Assembly: GCF_025499465.1 (NCBI RefSeq)
Contig: NZ_JAIMCA010000001.1
Span: 62,001 to 126,000, forward strand
DNA length: 64,000 bases
Direction of reading: 5' to 3'
From: Allobosea sp. BH3
GTDB lineage: Bacteria; Pseudomonadota; Alphaproteobacteria; Rhizobiales; Beijerinckiaceae
Part shown: positions 1-9,494 of the stretch, one piece after another
Position numbering within the stretch: position 1 is the first letter of the stretch
Layout: each line of letters starts with the position of its first letter
Position numbers and translations under genes: made by a program
Notes under the pieces: generated by a model
Databases searched by the model: none
Seen by the model: only the letters and a program-made list of their open reading frames with translations
What the model was told of the DNA's origin: nothing

Positions 1-249
1 GTCTGGGGCATCATGAATTCCTTCACCGCGATCGCGGTCTCGAAGAACTCCTCGCTCGCCGTGGTCGCGCCCGGCATCGCGGAAGCCCTCTTTGCCACCG
101 CCATCGGCCTCTTCGCCGCGATCCCCGCCCTGATGGCCTACAACAAGCTGCAGGCCGAGGTCGCCAAGGCACAGGGCCGGCTGGAAGCCTTCGCCGACGA
201 ATTCTCCGCGATCCTGTCGCGGCAGATCGACGAACGCATGGCGGCCTGA
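1..249 (+). CDS. tolQ: TolQ, C-terminal fragment (cut by window start)
   Basis: Reading frame 1 is open from the first base and ends at the TGA at 247-249, giving the last 82 residues of a TolQ/ExbB proton-channel subunit. The visible part holds the last transmembrane helix ([16 protein letters not shown] and following residues) and a short cytoplasmic tail. TolQ forms the inner-membrane motor with TolR and powers TolA. The identification rests on the C-terminal motif and on tolR, tolA and tolB following directly; tolR starts three bases after the stop. The N-terminus and promoter lie outside the window. Confidence 0.9.
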   Translation, partial: VWGIMNSFTAIAVSKNSSLAVVAPGIAEALFATAIGLFAAIPALMAYNKLQAEVAKAQGRLEAFADEFSAILSRQIDERMAA

Positions 250-252
250 CCG

Positions 253-702
253 ATGGGTATGTCTGCAGCCACAGCCGCTAAGGGCGGCTCCCGCCGGGGC
301 CGTCGCGGGCGCCGTCACGGCGCCATCGCCGAGATCAACATGACGCCGTTCATCGACGTCATGCTTGTGTTGCTGATCATCTTCATGGTCGCCGCGCCGC
401 TGATCGCGACCGGTGTGCCGCTCGATCTGCCGCAGACCGGCGCCAAGCCGATCAATGTCGATCAGAAGCCGATCACCATCGCCATCGACAGCAAGGGCCA
501 GATCTTCCTGCAGGATCAGCCGACGCTGGAGCCCGATCTCGCAGCGAAGCTACAGGGCCTCGCCAAGCAGGGCTTCGACGAGCGCATCTATGTGCGCGGC
601 GACAGGCAGGTGGATTACGGCAGGGTTGCCTCGGTGATGTCGACCATCACCTCGGCCGGCTACAAGCGCGTCGCGCTGGTCACCGAGCCGGCGAACCGCT
701 GA
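253..702 (+). CDS. tolR: TolR, Tol-Pal proton-channel subunit
   Basis: This 149-residue protein is an ExbD/TolR-family protein. After a basic, Arg-rich cytoplasmic N-terminus it has one transmembrane helix at about residues 36-54, which begins with the family signature NMTPFIDVML. Asp35 in that motif is the expected proton-carrying residue. The remainder is a periplasmic domain. TolR couples proton flow through TolQ to movement of TolA, for outer-membrane constriction at division. It lies three bases after tolQ and 29 bases before tolA, so it is almost certainly in one operon with them. Confidence 0.95.
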   Translation: MGMSAATAAKGGSRRGRRGRRHGAIAEINMTPFIDVMLVLLIIFMVAAPLIATGVPLDLPQTGAKPINVDQKPITIAIDSKGQIFLQDQPTLEPDLAAKLQGLAKQGFDERIYVRGDRQVDYGRVASVMSTITSAGYKRVALVTEPANR

Positions 703-731
703 AGGCGTAGAAGCGTAGGGATGTTAAGGGC

Positions 732-1937
732 GTGAAGCTTTCGACCTCCGAACCTGGCATGCTGATGTCGGCGCTCGGCCACGCGACGGTCCTCGTCGCG
801 GGGCTATTGGCGTTCTCGTCGCCGACGCCGCTGCCGGAGAACGAAGAAGCCATCGCCGTCGAGCTCGTCGACCCCAGCGCGCTGAACCAGGTGACGCGCG
901 GCGAGCGCAACGCCCAGAAGGTCGAGGCCGAGCCCAAGCCGCGCGCCGAGCGCCAGTCCGAGGTGACGGAGCGCAAGGAGGCCGGCGAGGCCAAGACCGA
1001 CGCGCCCGCCCCGCCCTCCCGCCCGGCCGAGCTGAAGACCGCTGACGAGAACGCCTCCGCGCCGTTGCCGCCGACCCGCACAGCCGAGGCGCCGAAGCCC
1101 GAAGCCAAACCGCCGGAGGCCGCCAAGCAGCCGCCGCAGAAGAGCGAGGCCGCCGCCGCGCAGGAGGCCGAGCAGAAGCGCGAGGCGCAGGCGAAGCTCG
1201 CCGAGGAGGCGGAGCTCGCCGCCAAGGCCAAGCAGGCCGAGGAAGAGCAGAAGGCTGCGGCCAAGGCGAAGGCTGAAGCCGACGCCCAGGCCAAGCGCCT
1301 CGCCGAGGCCAAGGTAAAGGCCGAGGCGCTCGCCAAGGCCGAAGCCGACAAGGCTGCCAAGGAGAAGGCCGAGGCCGCCGCCAAGGCCAAGGCAGAGGCT
1401 GAGGAGAAGGCCAAGATCGCCGCCGAAGCGAAGGCCAAGCGGGAGGCCGAAGCCAAGGCCAAGCGCGAACTCGAGGTGGCCAAGAACTTCAACGCCAGCG
1501 ACATCGAGCGGCTGCTGCAGTCGAAGGAAAAGGCCCAGTCTTCCGGCTCGTCGGCGCCGCAGGTCAACCGCACCGCCTCGCTCGGCACCGAACGCGGCTC
1601 CGCGCAGAAGCTCAGCCCCTCGCTGCGCGCGCAGCTCATCGGCATCATCCAGGACCAGTTGCTGAAGTGCTGGAACGTGCCGATCGCGCTCGCTAACGCC
1701 CAGGGCGGCGCCAGTATCGTGCCGTCCGTCAGGATGAAGCTCAACACGGATGGCTCGCTCGCCGGTCAGCCGGGCGTGATCAATTCGTCCTCGGACCCGC
1801 TTTTCCGTGTCGCCGCCGATTCGGCGCTGACCGCAACCCGACGCTGCGCACCGTTGCGCATTCCGGCTCAATTCGCCGCCTATTATGACGACTGGCGTGA
1901 TGTCGTCGTCAATTTCGACGCAAGGGACGTACTGTGA
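732..1937 (+). CDS. tolA: TolA, trans-periplasmic Tol-Pal linker
   Basis: This 401-residue protein starts at GTG. It has the TolA layout: a single membrane anchor at about residues 12-29, a Pro-rich stretch, then a long Ala/Lys/Glu helix (about 140-250) that would span the periplasm. The C-terminal globular domain (about 295-401) resembles TonB/TolA domain III, with two Cys residues in positions that could pair. The helical repeat makes the opposite strand look open, but its composition is typical of TolA. The final codons overlap the tolB start by four bases (GTGA), so translation is probably coupled. Confidence 0.93.
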   Translation: MKLSTSEPGMLMSALGHATVLVAGLLAFSSPTPLPENEEAIAVELVDPSALNQVTRGERNAQKVEAEPKPRAERQSEVTERKEAGEAKTDAPAPPSRPAELKTADENASAPLPPTRTAEAPKPEAKPPEAAKQPPQKSEAAAAQEAEQKREAQAKLAEEAELAAKAKQAEEEQKAAAKAKAEADAQAKRLAEAKVKAEALAKAEADKAAKEKAEAAAKAKAEAEEKAKIAAEAKAKREAEAKAKRELEVAKNFNASDIERLLQSKEKAQSSGSSAPQVNRTASLGTERGSAQKLSPSLRAQLIGIIQDQLLKCWNVPIALANAQGGASIVPSVRMKLNTDGSLAGQPGVINSSSDPLFRVAADSALTATRRCAPLRIPAQFAAYYDDWRDVVVNFDARDVL

Positions 1938-3277
1938 CCCTGATCGACCGCACTCCCCTTCCGCTGCTGGCGTCCGCCCCGACGCGCCGCAGCCTGCTGG
2001 CGACCGCCGGCGCAGCCCTTCTCGTGCCCGCGGCCGCCCGCGCCGAGCTCGTCATCGACCTGCGCGGCGGCAGCTTCCAGCCGATGCCGATCGCTATCGC
2101 CGATTTCGGCGGCGAGGGCGGCGTGCTGGTCTCCGGCGTCATCGCCAACAACCTGAAGCGCTGCGGCTATTTCCTGCCGGTCGACAAGGCTCGCTTTCCC
2201 GAACCCAACCCGCCCTTTGACAACGCGCCGCGCTTCGACGCCTGGAAGGCGGCCGGCGTGCAGGCGCTGGTCACCGGCCGCGTTGCGCGCGACGGCGGGC
2301 GCCTGCGCACCGAATTTCGCCTCTGGGACGTGGCGACCGGCACCCAGACCGACGGTCAGCAGTATTTCACCGATCCGAACAACGCCCGCCGTGTCGGCCA
2401 CATCATCTCGGACGCGATCTTCAGCAAGGTCACCGGGCTTGGCGGCTTCTTTGACACGCGCGTCGTCTTCGTCGACGAATCCGGCCCGAAGGAGAGCCGC
2501 CGCAAGCGCCTCGCCATCATGGACCAGGACGGCGCCAATGTGCGCTACCTGACCGACGGCAACGTCTCGGTGGTGACGCCGCGCTATTCCCCGGTCTCGC
2601 AGGACGTCACCTTCATGTCGCAGCGCCAGGGCGAGCAGCCGCGCGTGCAGGTGCTCAACATCGAGACCGGCCAGCGCCAGATCGTCGGCAACTTCCCCGA
2701 CATGAGCTCGAGCCCGCGCTTTGCGCCCAACGGCCAGCGCGTCGTTCTCTCGTTGCAGCAGGGCGGCAATTCCAATCTCTACGCCATCGACATCGGCTCA
2801 CGCACCACGATGCGGCTGACCTCGACGGCGGCGATCGACACCTCGCCCTCCTATTCCCCGGACGGCGCGCGCATCGCCTTCGAGAGCGACCGCGGCGGCC
2901 AGCAGCAGCTTTATGTGATGCCGGCGGCCGGCGGCGAGGGCCAGCGCATCTCCTTCGGCCAGGGTCGCTATTCGCAGCCGGCCTGGTCTCCGCGCGGGGA
3001 CCTGATCGCCTTCACCCGCCAGGGCGGCGGCGGCTTCGCCATCGGCGTGATGCGCCCCGACGGCTCGGGCGAGCGCATCCTCACAGAGGGCTTCCACAAC
3101 GAGGCCCCGAACTGGGCGCCGAACGGGCAGTACATCATGTTCTTCCGCGATCCCGGCGGGCAATCCGGCGGCAAACTCTACATGGTCGATATCACCGGCC
3201 GCGTCGAAGTGCCGGTCCCGACCCCGGCCTTCGCTTCGGACCCGACCTGGTCACCGCTGCTCAGCGGCGGTCGTTGA
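1934..3277 (+). CDS. tolB: TolB, periplasmic beta-propeller
   Basis: This 447-residue protein starts at GTG overlapping the tolA stop. It has an N-terminal export signal, a TolB N-terminal domain (about 38-170) and a C-terminal six-bladed propeller. The blades are marked by repeats of the form W/Y-S-P-x-G-x-x-I-A-F ([20 protein letters not shown]). TolB binds Pal and the outer-membrane side of the Tol motor. The signal contains a twin arginine (Arg18-Arg19, [10 protein letters not shown]) and a probable cleavage site after ARA at residue 37, so Tat export rather than Sec is possible. A strong terminator follows at 3313. Confidence 0.95.
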   Translation: MTLIDRTPLPLLASAPTRRSLLATAGAALLVPAAARAELVIDLRGGSFQPMPIAIADFGGEGGVLVSGVIANNLKRCGYFLPVDKARFPEPNPPFDNAPRFDAWKAAGVQALVTGRVARDGGRLRTEFRLWDVATGTQTDGQQYFTDPNNARRVGHIISDAIFSKVTGLGGFFDTRVVFVDESGPKESRRKRLAIMDQDGANVRYLTDGNVSVVTPRYSPVSQDVTFMSQRQGEQPRVQVLNIETGQRQIVGNFPDMSSSPRFAPNGQRVVLSLQQGGNSNLYAIDIGSRTTMRLTSTAAIDTSPSYSPDGARIAFESDRGGQQQLYVMPAAGGEGQRISFGQGRYSQPAWSPRGDLIAFTRQGGGGFAIGVMRPDGSGERILTEGFHNEAPNWAPNGQYIMFFRDPGGQSGGKLYMVDITGRVEVPVPTPAFASDPTWSPLLSGGR

Positions 3278-3312
3278 GGCGAGAAGAGCCCCTCACTCTT
3301 GTATTTCGGAAA

Positions 3313-3339
3313 GCCGCCCGACGATCTCGGGCGGCTTTT
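3313..3339 (+). terminator. Rho-independent terminator after tolB
   Basis: A 9-bp perfect stem (GCCGCCCGA / TCGGGCGGC) with a 5-base loop is followed by TTTT. It ends the tolQRAB transcript 36 bases after tolB and separates it from the convergent aldolase gene. Confidence 0.85.
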
Positions 3340-3359
3340 GCTTTGGCGCCATGCCGGGC

Positions 3360-4160
3360 TCAATCGCGATAGATCGGCTCCTCGGCATCGAGCTGTCGGC
3401 GGATCGAAGCCAGGTGCAGGCGCGCCGATTCCGGATCGCCCTCGCGCATCTGGCGATAGGCCGCCTCGGCGATCTCCGGCTTGACCGGCAGGACCTGGCG
3501 CCCCGTCGCGAGCGCCAGCGCCTGAACCTCGCAGGCCCGCTCCAGATAATAGAGATCGTCCCAGGCCTCGGCGATGTTCGGGCCGAGCACCATCACGCCA
3601 TGATGCTTCATGAAGACGATATCGGCGTCACCGACCGCGGCAGCGATGCGGTCGCCCTCGCGCTCGTCGAGCGCCAGCCCGTTATAATCGCGGTCGACGA
3701 CGGTGCGGCCGTAGAACTTGAGAGCCGTCTGCCCCGCGAAGACCAGCGGGTCCCCCTCCGTCATCGAGAGCGCCGTCGCATAGGGCATGTGCGTGTGGAA
3801 GGCGACCTTGGCGCGCGGGATGTTCTTGTGGATCCGGGCATGGATGTAGAAGGCCGTGGCCTCCGGCTGCCCTTCACCGGAAACGACATTGCCGTGGAAG
3901 TCGCAGATCAGGAGCTTCGAGGCCGTCAGTTCCCGGAAGGCCCAGCCATAGGGATTGACGATGAACAGGTCGTCATAGCCCGGCACCAATGCGGAGAAGT
4001 GATTGCAGATCCCCTCCTCGAAGCCGTAGCGCGCGGCCATGCGGAACGTCGCCGCAAGGTCGCGGCGCGCCTCCCATACCGGTTCGGAGTCGAGATCGGG
4101 CTGGTTCGGACCTCGGGCAGGCGCGGCATATGCAGCACCGGACTTGAGGGAGTGGGCCAT
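3360..4160 (-). CDS. Class II aldolase/adducin family protein
   Basis: This 266-residue protein has the class II aldolase/adducin fold (fuculose-phosphate aldolase family). Zinc-type ligands are visible in FHTHMPYATA (His122, His124) and MKHHGVMVLG (His186 or His187). The family cleaves or epimerises sugar phosphates, but many members of this longer type have no known substrate. The gene sits on the minus strand between tolB and pal, converging on the tolB terminator. It may be unrelated to envelope function. The substrate cannot be read from the sequence. Confidence 0.85.
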   Translation of the reverse strand: MAHSLKSGAAYAAPARGPNQPDLDSEPVWEARRDLAATFRMAARYGFEEGICNHFSALVPGYDDLFIVNPYGWAFRELTASKLLICDFHGNVVSGEGQPEATAFYIHARIHKNIPRAKVAFHTHMPYATALSMTEGDPLVFAGQTALKFYGRTVVDRDYNGLALDEREGDRIAAAVGDADIVFMKHHGVMVLGPNIAEAWDDLYYLERACEVQALALATGRQVLPVKPEIAEAAYRQMREGDPESARLHLASIRRQLDAEEPIYRD

Positions 4161-4495
4161 GGAGATCTCCGGTCGGCGGGAAAAGTGAAATCGAGCTAAT
4201 ATCCAGCCAAATCTGGCCGAACGATAGGTTCAGATGGCGAAACAAGCGCTGCAATTGCCATGCCGATTTGCAAGCTTCTTTCGCAAGCCACGAAATGTAG
4301 CGCTTGCAGCACAGCCGCTGCCGAAATTGCCTTTCGCCATAATTGGTTAACCATATGCCCTAATGCCGCCACTTCGCCTTGTTCTGGCAAGGTCTCGTTT
4401 AGGTTGACGCTTCATTGATGGAGCCACGCGAAGCCGTTCCTGAAGCGCGACGCCAAGAGATTTTTGAACAAGATTCGATCGCCCGGAGTTCAGCC
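4161..4495. other. Intergenic region between the divergent aldolase gene and pal
   Basis: This 335-bp region must hold the promoters of both flanking genes. I see no convincing -35/-10 pair, structured RNA or palindrome. One GANTC (CcrM-type) site, GATTC at 4472-4476, lies about 20 bases before the pal start. A CGGAG ribosome-binding site at 4484-4488 decides the pal start. Confidence 0.5.
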
Positions 4496-5002
4496 ATGAT
4501 GACCACCCTTTTCGCCGGCGGCCGCACGGTCCGCTTCGCCGCCGCCCTCGCCGCCACGCTCGCGCTCGGCGCGTGCTCGAAGGACCAGAATGCCGATGGC
4601 TCGGGCTTCGGCGCCGGCGGCGCCGCGACCCCGGGCAGCGCGCAGGACTTCGTCGTCAATGTCGGCGACCGCGTGTTCTTCGAGACCGATCAGACCGACC
4701 TGACCTCGACCGCGACCGCGACGCTGGACAAGCAAGCCGCCTGGCTGCAGCGCTATCCGCGCTACACCTTCACCGTCGAAGGCCACGCCGACGAGCGCGG
4801 CACCCGCGAATACAACTACTCGCTCGGTGCCCGTCGCGCCCAGACGGTGCGTGACTACCTCGCCTCGCGCGGCATCCCCGCCAACCGCATTCGCACGATC
4901 TCCTACGGCAAGGAGCGCCCGGTCGCGGTCTGCAACGACATCTCCTGCTGGTCCCAGAACCGCCGTGCCGTCACGGTGCTGGACGGCGCCGGCGGCGTCT
5001 GA
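4496..5002 (+). CDS. pal: Pal, peptidoglycan-associated lipoprotein
   Basis: This 168-residue protein carries a lipoprotein signal whose lipobox LGAC puts the lipidated Cys at residue 27. A Gly/Ser-rich linker and an OmpA-like peptidoglycan-binding domain follow, with the diaminopimelate-binding pattern GHADERGTREYNYSLGARRA. Pal anchors the outer membrane to peptidoglycan and binds TolB. The start was placed at ATG 4496, seven bases after CGGAG. An in-frame ATG at 4415 would add 27 residues ahead of the signal peptide and is unlikely. No cpoB/ybgF follows; a terminator ends the unit. Confidence 0.95.
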   Translation: MMTTLFAGGRTVRFAAALAATLALGACSKDQNADGSGFGAGGAATPGSAQDFVVNVGDRVFFETDQTDLTSTATATLDKQAAWLQRYPRYTFTVEGHADERGTREYNYSLGARRAQTVRDYLASRGIPANRIRTISYGKERPVAVCNDISCWSQNRRAVTVLDGAGGV

Positions 5003-5027
5003 TCGCCGCGGCAACGCGAAAAGGAAA

Positions 5028-5056
5028 GGCCCCGGACATCGTCCGGGGCCTTTTTT
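5028..5056 (+). terminator. Rho-independent terminator after pal
   Basis: A 10-bp perfect GC-rich stem (GGCCCCGGAC / GTCCGGGGCC) with a 3-base loop is followed by six T residues, 26 bases after the pal stop. Confidence 0.9.
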
Positions 5057-5062
5057 GTTTGC

Positions 5063-5145
5063 CGTCATTCTCGGGCTTGACCCGAGAATCTCATGACCGG
5101 AAGACGCTGGTTTCCGAGATGCTCGGGTCAAGCCCGAGCATGACG
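5063..5145. repeat. Paired palindromic intergenic repeat (TCGGGCTTGACCCGA type)
   Basis: Two copies of a palindromic module, each with the core TCGGGCTTGACCCGA, lie in inverted orientation (5063-5091 and 5116-5145), so the whole element can fold into one large hairpin. The same core recurs at 30068-30096, and a variant with TTGTCCC at 18394 and 30114. It lies between the convergent pal and zapA genes. Confidence 0.75.
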
Positions 5146-5152
5146 AACAGCG

Positions 5153-5521
5153 TTACCCCACCGCCGTCGGGATCAGGCTCTTCGCCACGCCCTCGATTCG
5201 CTCGGCCGCAGCGACCAGCGCTTCCGCCGCGCGATCCTCGATCTCGGTCAGGCGTCGGTCGATCGCCCCGGCATTGCCCTGCGTCGCTGCGAGGTCGGCC
5301 TCGAGCCGTCCCACGCGCTGTCTGAGTTCATGCACCTCGTCGGTCACCATCAGCGCCGCCATCACATGCAGGCGCATGTCGCCGATCTCGCCGAAGGCCT
5401 GCCGCATCTCTCCGATCTTCTCGTCATAGAGCCGCGCGAGACCTTCCAGATGGGCTTCCTCGCCCTCTCCGCAGGCCATGCGATAGGCCTTCCCGGCGAT
5501 CATGACGTTGACTTGCGGCAT
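5153..5521 (-). CDS. zapA: ZapA, cell division protein
   Basis: This 122-residue protein begins with the ZapA pattern (VNVMIAGKAYRMACGEGEE) and continues as a helical domain that would form the family's antiparallel coiled coil (about 60-115). ZapA binds FtsZ and promotes bundling of filaments in the division ring. It lies 66 bases downstream of the DUF4164 gene on the same strand, the usual pairing in Hyphomicrobiales. It converges with pal across an inverted repeat. Confidence 0.9.
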   Translation of the reverse strand: MPQVNVMIAGKAYRMACGEGEEAHLEGLARLYDEKIGEMRQAFGEIGDMRLHVMAALMVTDEVHELRQRVGRLEADLAATQGNAGAIDRRLTEIEDRAAEALVAAAERIEGVAKSLIPTAVG

Positions 5522-5587
5522 GTGCTTTCCTGCCTTCTTCTCGTTTTCAGCCTCCGGCTCCCCCCAAACCGGATCCTGTTTACGCCC

Positions 5588-5899
5588 TTACTCTTCCATC
5601 TCCGGCTCGACCGGCTGCTGGGCCTGCACGCGCTCGATCACCACACCGATCACGTTCATCGCCCGCTGCAGCCGCTGGTCGACATCGGCCGCCGCCGTCT
5701 CGACATGGCCGAGTCGCGCCATCGCGCCGTCGAGATCGGCCGCGAGCCGCGCCCGATCGTCCTGCATCAGCGCCAGTTCCGTTTCGAGGTTGGAGCGGCT
5801 GCGCTCCGCGTCGATCCGCCGCCGTGCGGCTGCTTCCAGCTGTCCCAGCGCCCCATCCAGCCGCGCCAGCGCATTGTCCAGCATCAGGCTCGCCACCAT
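5588..5899 (-). CDS. DUF4164 family coiled-coil protein
   Basis: This 103-residue, almost entirely helical protein is rich in Ala, Arg and Glu and ends in an acidic EPEMEE tail. Length and composition fit DUF4164, a family usually found directly upstream of zapA in this order. The function is unknown; by context it may act in division. The start ATG at 5899 is preceded by AGGAGAG at good spacing, which excludes an upstream in-frame extension to 6073. Confidence 0.75.
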   Translation of the reverse strand: MVASLMLDNALARLDGALGQLEAAARRRIDAERSRSNLETELALMQDDRARLAADLDGAMARLGHVETAAADVDQRLQRAMNVIGVVIERVQAQQPVEPEMEE

Positions 5900-6018
5900 C
5901 GCTCTCCTTTCAGATCGAAGCCGGCTCACGCGATTCGTGACTGAATTTACAGCAGAACGCGGGAAAACAGGAATCGCCCCTTTGCAGGGAAGCACAGCTT
6001 CGCAATGGCTTGGCAACC

Positions 6019-6037
6019 GAGGCTGAGACTCAGCCTC
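6019..6037. promoter_or_regulatory. Perfect 19-bp palindrome upstream of tkt
   Basis: GAGGCTGAG-A-CTCAGCCTC is a perfect inverted repeat with a single central base. It lies 146 bp before tkt and 119 bp before the divergent DUF4164 gene. It could be an operator for a dimeric regulator. It lacks a T-run, so it is not a terminator. No regulator gene is adjacent. Confidence 0.45.
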
Positions 6038-6183
6038 ACGGAAAACCGACCCGAACCGGCTCCGCGGGCCCAAAATGCGGGCATCCCGAATTGACTTGGA
6101 CGGAGCGCAAGGCCTAATCCACCCGTCCTTTCGAAGCCGAAGTCCCGGCCGAGCCGCCCGCCAGACGGAACCCCGAGAGTATC

Positions 6184-8181
6184 ATGACCAGCATCGACCG
6201 CGCCCAGCACGACAAGCTCGCCAACGCCATCCGCGGCCTGGCGATGGACGGCGTCGAGAAGGCCAAGTCCGGCCACCCCGGCCTGCCGATGGGCGCGGCC
6301 GACATCGCGGCCGTGCTGTTTACCCGCGTGATGAGCTATGACGCTTCCGATCCGCGCTGGCCGGACCGCGACCGTTTCGTGCTTTCCGCCGGCCACGGCT
6401 CGATGCTGCTCTATGCCCTGCTCTATCTCACCGGCACGCCGGGCATGGAGCTCGACGACCTGAAGCTCTTCCGCCAGCTCGAATCCAAGACGCCGGGCCA
6501 TCCCGAGAACTTCATGACGACCGGCGTCGAGACCACCACCGGCCCGCTCGGCCAGGGGTTGGCCACCGCCGTCGGCATGGCGATGGCGGAGCGCATGCTC
6601 GCCGCCGACTTCGGCAAGAAGGTCGTCGACCATCGCACCTATGTGCTGGCATCGGACGGCGACCTGATGGAAGGCATCAGCCAGGAGGCGATCGCGCTCG
6701 CCGGCCATCACAAGCTCAACAAGCTGATCGTGCTCTGGGACGATAACGGCATCTCGATCGACGGCCCGCTCTCGATCTCCGACTCGGTCGACCAGGTCGC
6801 GCGCTTCAAGGCCTGTGGCTGGCGCGCCGAGCGCGTCGACGGCCATGATCCGGACGCCATCGAGGCCGCTATCCGCCGCGCGCAGAAGTCCAGCAAGCCG
6901 ACCATGATCGCCTGCAAGACGGTGATCGGCTTTGGCGCGCCGAAGAAGGCCGGCACCTCCAAGGCCCATGGCGAGCCGCTCGGCGCCGAAGAGCTCACCG
7001 CCGCCAAGCAGAAGCTCGGCATCACCGGCGGCGCCTTCGAAGTCGCCGCCGAGGTGCTTAAGGCCTGGCGCGCCCACGGCACGGCCGGCGTCGCCGCCCG
7101 CCGCGACTGGCAGGATCGTTTCGCGGCGCTGTCCGAGCGCAAGCGCGGCGAGTTCGCCCGCCGCCTCGGCCACACTCCGCCGGCCAAGCTCGACAAGGCG
7201 ATCCTCGCCCACAAGAAGGTGCTGGTCGCCGCGCCGCAGGCCGTCGCCACCCGCAAGGCTTCGGAGCTGGCGCTGGAAGCCATCATCCCGATCATGCCGG
7301 AGCTGGTGATGGGCTCGGCCGATCTGACGCCCTCGAACAACACCCGCGTCAAGGCTGCCGAGGACTTCACGCCCAAGACGCCGAAGGGCCGCTACATCCG
7401 CTACGGCATCCGCGAGCACGGCATGGCTGCGGCGATGAACGGCATCAACCTGCATGGCGGCTTCCGCACCGCGGGCGGCACCTTCCTGGTCTTCGCCGAC
7501 TATGCCCGCCCTTCGATGCGGCTAGCCGCGCTGATGGGCCTGCCGGTCGTCTATGTCATGACGCATGACTCGATCGGTCTTGGCGAGGACGGCCCGACCC
7601 ACCAGCCGGTCGAGCATCTCGCCTCGCTGCGCTCGATGCCGAACATGCGCGTGTTCCGCCCGGCCGACACCATCGAGACCGCCGAGGCCTGGCAGTATGC
7701 GCTGGAGCACACCAAGGGGCCGACCGTGCTCGCCCTTTCGCGCCAGAACCTGCCGCAGCTTCGCACCGACGCAACGGTGAAGAACCGCAGCGCCACCGGC
7801 GCCTACGAGCTTCTGCCGGCCGAAGGCGGCAAGGCGCAGGTTTCGCTCTTCGCTTCCGGCTCCGAGGTGGAGCTCGCCGTCAACGCCCGCAAGCTGCTGG
7901 CCGAGAAGGGCGTGCGCGCCCGCGTGGTTTCGGTGCCCTCGCTCGAGCTCTTCCTGGAGCAGGACGAGGCGACGCAGAACGCCGTCATCGGCTCCGCGCC
8001 GGTCAAGGTCGCGGTCGAGGCCGGCGTGCGCTTCGGCTGGGATGCGATCATCGGCCGCGAGGGCAGCTTCGTCGGCATGCACTCCTTCGGCGCCAGCGGC
8101 CCCTACAAGGAGGTCTACAAGCACTTCGGCATCACGGCGGAAGCGGTGGCCGAGGCCGCGATCAAGCGTCACAACGGCTGA
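6184..8181 (+). CDS. tkt: Transketolase
   Basis: This 665-residue enzyme matches full-length bacterial transketolase. The thiamine diphosphate motif spans about residues 157-188 (ASDGDLMEG through DDNG), and conserved His residues are at 31 and 71. It moves two-carbon ketol units between sugar phosphates in the pentose phosphate or Calvin pathway, in the cytoplasm. The order tkt-gap-pgk-fba downstream on the same strand forms a central carbon block. A 19-bp palindrome at 6019-6037 lies upstream. No sign of truncation or frameshift. Confidence 0.96.
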   Translation: MTSIDRAQHDKLANAIRGLAMDGVEKAKSGHPGLPMGAADIAAVLFTRVMSYDASDPRWPDRDRFVLSAGHGSMLLYALLYLTGTPGMELDDLKLFRQLESKTPGHPENFMTTGVETTTGPLGQGLATAVGMAMAERMLAADFGKKVVDHRTYVLASDGDLMEGISQEAIALAGHHKLNKLIVLWDDNGISIDGPLSISDSVDQVARFKACGWRAERVDGHDPDAIEAAIRRAQKSSKPTMIACKTVIGFGAPKKAGTSKAHGEPLGAEELTAAKQKLGITGGAFEVAAEVLKAWRAHGTAGVAARRDWQDRFAALSERKRGEFARRLGHTPPAKLDKAILAHKKVLVAAPQAVATRKASELALEAIIPIMPELVMGSADLTPSNNTRVKAAEDFTPKTPKGRYIRYGIREHGMAAAMNGINLHGGFRTAGGTFLVFADYARPSMRLAALMGLPVVYVMTHDSIGLGEDGPTHQPVEHLASLRSMPNMRVFRPADTIETAEAWQYALEHTKGPTVLALSRQNLPQLRTDATVKNRSATGAYELLPAEGGKAQVSLFASGSEVELAVNARKLLAEKGVRARVVSVPSLELFLEQDEATQNAVIGSAPVKVAVEAGVRFGWDAIIGREGSFVGMHSFGASGPYKEVYKHFGITAEAVAEAAIKRHNG

Positions 8182-8188
8182 CGTTTCC

Positions 8189-8277
8189 CGTCATTGGGAG
8201 CAGAGCGAAGCAATCCAGGGGCGGCAAGGCTCGACGTCCCCCTAGCTGGCTTCGTCGCTTCGCTGCTCGCAGTGACG
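8189..8277. repeat. Palindromic intergenic repeat (CGTCATTG...CAATCCAGG type)
   Basis: The element starts CGTCATTGGGAGCAGAGCGA and ends CGCTGCTCGCAGTGACG, with terminal inverted repeats and an internal CAATCCAGG. A second copy occupies 25123-25211. It lies in the tkt-gap gap. This kind of repeat is widespread between genes in alphaproteobacteria. Confidence 0.75.
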
Positions 8278-8342
8278 GTTTTCCCTTGCGTTCGGCCACG
8301 CTTTGGCCGAATTGCCCGCGTGAATGGCGTGCGAGCGCCGTG

Positions 8343-8396
8343 GCAGAGTATCGCGCGGAAGAGTGGACACCGGTTTTTCGCGGAAGCGATGCTCCG
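8343..8396. repeat. Rhizobial-type palindromic repeat, degenerate copy
   Basis: The core GAAGAGTGGACACCGGTTTTTCGCGGAAGC, here read in parts (AGAGTGGACACCGG, then TTTTTCGCGG), resembles the AAGTGGACACCGGTTTTCG element common in Hyphomicrobiales. Related copies are at 40428, 46432 and 61914. Confidence 0.55.
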
Positions 8397-8419
8397 AATG
8401 GGCGAAGGAGAGGATTGAG

Positions 8420-9430
8420 ATGACGGTCAAGGTGGCGATCAACGGCTTCGGCCGCATCGGGCGCAATGTTCTGCGCGCGATCATCGAGTCGAAGCGCAAG
8501 GACATCGAGGTCGTGGCGATCAACGATCTCGGCCCGGTCGAGACCAATGCCCATCTCTTCCGCTTCGACTCCGTCCATGGCCGCTTCCCCGGCACGGTGA
8601 CCGTCTCCGGCGACACGATCGACGTCGGCCGCGGCCCGATCAAGGTCACCGCGATCCGCGACCCGAAGGACCTGCCGCACAAGGCGCTCGGCGTCGACAT
8701 CGCCTTCGAGTGCACCGGCATCTTCACCACCCGCGACAAGGCGGCCGCCCATCTCGCCGCCGGCGCCAAGCGCGTGCTGGTCTCGGCCCCTTGCGACGGC
8801 GCCGACCTCACTGTGGTCTTCGGCGTCAACCATCACGAGCTGACCAAGGACCACCTCGTCGTCTCGAACGCGTCCTGCACCACCAACTGCCTCGCGCCGG
8901 TCGTGCGCGTGCTCCATGACGCCGTCGGCATCGACAAGGGCTTCATGACCACGATCCACGCCTATACGGGCGACCAGCCGACGCTGGACACGATGCACAA
9001 GGATCTCTATCGCGGCCGCGCCGCCGCGCTCTCGATGATCCCGACCTCGACCGGCGCCGCCAAGGCGATCGGCCTCGTCATCCCAGATCTGAAGGGTCGT
9101 CTCGACGGAACCTCGATCCGCGTGCCGACGCCGAACGTCTCGGTCGTGGACTTCAAGTTCCTGGCCAAGCGCAAGACCACGGTCGAGAAGATCAACGACG
9201 CGATCATCAAGGCTTCGAAGCGCGGGGCGCTGAAGGGCATCCTCGGTGTGACCGACCAGCCGAACGTCTCGATCGACTTCAACCACGACCCGCATTCCTC
9301 GACCTTTGCCCTCGACCAGACCAAGGTCATGGACGACAAGTTCGTGCGCGTGCTGTCCTGGTATGACAACGAGTGGGGCTTCTCGAACCGCATGAGCGAC
9401 ACAGCCGTCGCCATGGGCCAGCTCCTCTGA
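8420..9430 (+). CDS. gap: Glyceraldehyde-3-phosphate dehydrogenase
   Basis: This 336-residue enzyme has an N-terminal NAD-binding Rossmann motif ([10 protein letters not shown], Asp36) and the catalytic signature ASCTTNC with Cys153. It interconverts glyceraldehyde 3-phosphate and 1,3-bisphosphoglycerate. The start is ATG 8420, which matches the family N-terminus and follows GGAGAGG at 8408; an in-frame ATG at 8324 would add residues with no family match and would run through a repeat. The gene is 238 bases after tkt and ends in a strong terminator. Confidence 0.96.
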   Translation: MTVKVAINGFGRIGRNVLRAIIESKRKDIEVVAINDLGPVETNAHLFRFDSVHGRFPGTVTVSGDTIDVGRGPIKVTAIRDPKDLPHKALGVDIAFECTGIFTTRDKAAAHLAAGAKRVLVSAPCDGADLTVVFGVNHHELTKDHLVVSNASCTTNCLAPVVRVLHDAVGIDKGFMTTIHAYTGDQPTLDTMHKDLYRGRAAALSMIPTSTGAAKAIGLVIPDLKGRLDGTSIRVPTPNVSVVDFKFLAKRKTTVEKINDAIIKASKRGALKGILGVTDQPNVSIDFNHDPHSSTFALDQTKVMDDKFVRVLSWYDNEWGFSNRMSDTAVAMGQLL

Positions 9431-9439
9431 CCATCATGA

Positions 9440-9467
9440 GGGCCGCGCCACACAGCGCGGCCCTTTT
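9440..9467 (+). terminator. Rho-independent terminator after gap
   Basis: A 9-bp stem (GGGCCGCGC / GCGCGGCCC) with a 6-base loop is followed by TTTT. It lies only nine bases after the gap stop and 27 bases before the next start, so the next gene likely has its own promoter or relies on read-through. Confidence 0.85.
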
Positions 9468-9494
9468 CGTCTACCCTCATCGGACGGACAGCTG

